A stretch of DNA of 64,000 nucleotides from Streptomyces sp. I05A-00742 (GTDB lineage: Bacteria; Actinomycetota; Actinomycetes; Streptomycetales; Streptomycetaceae). Location: the NCBI RefSeq assembly GCF_013055795.1, contig NZ_JABETO010000002.1, positions 129,738-193,737 of the forward strand, given 5' to 3'. Below are positions 61,902 to 64,000 of this stretch, in pieces (the first letter of the stretch is position 1; every line of letters starts with the position of its first letter). Position numbers and translations under genes: made by a program. Below the pieces are notes generated by a model that was not told the DNA's origin, searched no databases, and was given only the letters and a program-made list of their open reading frames with translations.

Positions 61902-64000
61902 ATGCCGCAGATCGCGATCACCAACACCTTCTGGGAGGGCGTGGACCGGCTGGACAAGCCGGCCCGCGCCCGGGTCCACAAGGCGATGGGGAAGTTTCAG
62001 CAGATGTCGGTCCATCAGCTCCACTCGGACAAAGGGCTGCATCTGGAGTCCGTGGTCAGCTCACGCGATCCGCGCATGCGTACGATCCGGGTCGACAAAG
62101 GGCTGCGCATCGTGTTGCTCGCCCCCGACGACGGCAGCGACCTGTTCGTCTTCGTGCACGTCGTCTCCCACGACAAGGCGTACTCATGGGCCAAGCGGCG
62201 CCTCTACACGGTCAACGCGGTCACCCGCTGCCTCGAGGTGCGCGACCTCACCGCCATGGAGCAGATCACCCCGGTCTTCGCTCAGGAGGCCGAGACCGCG
62301 CCCCGGCTTCTCTTCGCCGCCTGGTCGGACACCGTGCTCCGCCATCTCGGCATCGACGACGTCACCCTGCGCGCCGCCCGCACCATCACCGGCAGAGCGC
62401 AGCTGGACGCCTTCGGGGCGCTGATGCCGGAAGACCAGTTCGAGGCCCTGTGGCTGCTCGCCGAGGGCTTCGACGCCGACGACGTCTACCGCGATCTTGT
62501 CACCGCACGGCAGGTCGCAACCGTCGATGAAAGCGACGCAAAGCAGAGCGAGCTGGCGGCCGCCGCCGGCCGTACGCGGAGCCGGATCGCCCTCGTCACC
62601 GGGCCCGAGGAGCTCGCCGACACCCTCGCCAAACCCTTCGCCGCCTGGCGCGTCTTCCTCCACCCCGCCCAGCGACGCATCGCCTACCGGCCTGGCTACG
62701 CAGGCCCCGCCCAGATCACCGGCGGACCCGGCACCGGCAAGACCGTCGTCGCCCTGCACCGCGTCAAGCACCTCCTCAGTCGCTCGCCCGACACGCGCGT
62801 CCTGCTCACCACATACACCAGCGCACTCGCCCGCTCCCTGCGCGCGGGGCTTGCCCTGCTCCTCGACCACGACCAAGCGCTCCTCAACCGGGTGACCGTC
62901 ACCACGGTCGACGCACTCGCCCGGCGCACCGTGCTGGAGCTGCACGGCAACCCGGACACCGTCCTCGGCGACAAGGACGAGCGGCAGCGCTGGCAGCGCC
63001 TGGCCCGCAGACTCCAACTGCCGTGGAGCGATGCCTTCCTGGCTCAGGAGTACCGGCATGTGCTGCTCGCCCATGACCTGCGTACCCCCGAGGAGTACGC
63101 CGTCTGCCGACGGCGCGGGCGGGGCAGCGCGCTGGGGCAGTCGCAACGCGAGCGCGTGTGGCAAGCGATGACCCGGTTCGAGGACGAGCTCGCCCGCGAC
63201 CGGTCCTGCACCTGGCTCCAGCTGTGCGCCCAAGCCGCCCGGCTACTGCACGACAAACCGGGCGAGGGGCCGTCGTACGACCATGTGGTGGTGGACGAGG
63301 CACAGGACCTGCACCCCGCCCAGTGGCGCCTGCTGCGAGCCCTGGTCACAGAAGGGCCGGACGACCTGTTCCTCACCGGCGACCCGCACCAGCGGATCTA
63401 CGACGCCCGGGTCTCCCTCCGCTCGCTCGGCATCTCCGTCACCGGGCGTGGGGCGAGGCTGCGCCTCAGCTACCGCTCCACCGAGGAGATCCTGCGCTGG
63501 TCGCGGGCGCTACTCGACGGCGAACCGGTGACCGACCTGACCGGCGACGAGCCGGACTCGCTGTCCGGCTACCGGTCCCTGCTGCACGGGGAGCAGCCCG
63601 TGTGCGAGGGGCACGGGACTGAGGCAGCCGAGGTCGACGCTGTCGTCCGCCGGGTACGCGACTGGGTGGCAGCCGGGGTCGCACCATCGGAGATTGCGGT
63701 CTGCGCCCGGTTCCACACGCAGACCGCGTGGATAGGGGTGCGGCTCGCCGAGGCCGGGCTGCCTGTCGTACGGGTCAAGGACGGGGAACCCGACGACACG
63801 GCCGGGGTGCGGCTTTCGAGCCTGCACAGCCTGAAGGGACTGGAGTTTCGCTGCGTGGCCGTGGCCGGGGTTACGGCCTCCGCTTTCCCGTTCCAGAAGG
63901 CGGTGACGCCGGCCGAGGTCGACCCAGTCCAGCACTCGACGGACCTCGCCAACGAACGGTGTCTGCTGTTCGTGGCGTGCACCCGTGCCAGGGAGGCACT
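61902..64000 (+). CDS. UvrD/Rep-type helicase with RelE-like N-terminal domain, 3' end outside the window
   Basis: At least 699 aa are visible and the gene continues past the edge. Residues 1 to about 100 (FWEGVDRLDKPARARVHKAM, GLHLESV, RTIRVDKGLRIVLLAP) resemble the RelE/ParE toxin fold. The helicase core has Walker A ITGGPGTGKT (about residues 271-280), VDEAQD (464-469), FLTGDPHQRIYDAR, LSYRSTEEIL and the late motif LSSLHSLKGLEFRCVAV. The ATG at 61902 follows GGGCAGGGG. Such fused helicases occur in defence islands, where the toxin-like part may bind RNA or a partner. That role is inferred. Confidence 0.85.
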   Translation, partial: MPQIAITNTFWEGVDRLDKPARARVHKAMGKFQQMSVHQLHSDKGLHLESVVSSRDPRMRTIRVDKGLRIVLLAPDDGSDLFVFVHVVSHDKAYSWAKRRLYTVNAVTRCLEVRDLTAMEQITPVFAQEAETAPRLLFAAWSDTVLRHLGIDDVTLRAARTITGRAQLDAFGALMPEDQFEALWLLAEGFDADDVYRDLVTARQVATVDESDAKQSELAAAAGRTRSRIALVTGPEELADTLAKPFAAWRVFLHPAQRRIAYRPGYAGPAQITGGPGTGKTVVALHRVKHLLSRSPDTRVLLTTYTSALARSLRAGLALLLDHDQALLNRVTVTTVDALARRTVLELHGNPDTVLGDKDERQRWQRLARRLQLPWSDAFLAQEYRHVLLAHDLRTPEEYAVCRRRGRGSALGQSQRERVWQAMTRFEDELARDRSCTWLQLCAQAARLLHDKPGEGPSYDHVVVDEAQDLHPAQWRLLRALVTEGPDDLFLTGDPHQRIYDARVSLRSLGISVTGRGARLRLSYRSTEEILRWSRALLDGEPVTDLTGDEPDSLSGYRSLLHGEQPVCEGHGTEAAEVDAVVRRVRDWVAAGVAPSEIAVCARFHTQTAWIGVRLAEAGLPVVRVKDGEPDDTAGVRLSSLHSLKGLEFRCVAVAGVTASAFPFQKAVTPAEVDPVQHSTDLANERCLLFVACTRAREA

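Overview
The window is Streptomyces-type chromosomal DNA. G+C is very high, third positions are strongly G/C biased, GTG starts are frequent, and genes are coupled by ATGA/GTGA overlaps. About forty protein genes are supported. I saw no rRNA, tRNA, CRISPR array, integrase or insertion sequence.

Bases 1-6,850 look like an aerobic CoA-thioester route for an aromatic acid, most likely anthranilate and alternatively salicylate. It has an acyl-CoA dehydrogenase cut by the window edge, a benzoate/2-aminobenzoate-CoA ligase, a PaaX-type regulator, a fused FAD-monooxygenase/old-yellow-enzyme protein and an enoyl-CoA hydratase. The two divergent control regions share a 13-bp dyad motif, a candidate common operator. 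Bases 6,850-23,350 are mostly core-like chromosome: an MFS-arginine deiminase-ornithine carbamoyltransferase row with a divergent GlxA/AraC regulator, the Hen1-Pnkp RNA-repair pair, homocysteine methyltransferase, an F420-type oxidoreductase, small proteins, a MazG-like hydrolase, a SMC-like ATPase, a SepF-like protein, and an AzlCD exporter with a divergent XRE-cupin regulator.

Bases 23,480-35,700 hold a duplicated module that I consider the most unusual part. Each copy has (i) a tandem array of a 7-bp unit (85 units in copy A, 11 units of an unrelated sequence in copy B), (ii) a GT-B-like, CDP-glycerol-glycerophosphotransferase-like gene directly after the array, (iii) a convergent NB-ARC-TPR (NLR/STAND) ATPase, and (iv) a small protein with a short hydrophobic helical N-terminus. 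The NLR N-termini and the small-protein C-termini carry the same 23-residue Asn/Gly/Gln motif, which resembles the RHIM-like bacterial amyloid signalling sequences that connect NLRs to pore-forming Bell-domain effectors. A polyphosphate-polymerase-like VTC gene and a DUF4956 membrane gene sit between the copies.

Bases 36,000-64,000 are a dense defence island. It starts with a complete four-gene Wadjet system (DUF2397/DUF2398/SMC-like/DUF2399, type II). A Ser/Thr kinase follows. Next comes a three-gene restriction-like system with a 1761-aa YprA/DUF1998 helicase ending in a nuclease-like domain, a DrmD-like SNF2 helicase and a DrmMI-like adenine methyltransferase. This mixes DISARM and Druantia traits without separate drmB or drmC. 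On the opposite strand is an ABC-three-component (ABC-3C) system: a DUF2326 coiled-coil ATPase, a middle component and a nuclease-like C-terminal component, with a RAMA-domain protein. A UvrD-type helicase with a RelE-like N-terminus runs off the right edge. A near-identical 16-bp motif occurs in both divergent promoter regions of the right half (about 45,690 and 61,850), which suggests shared control.
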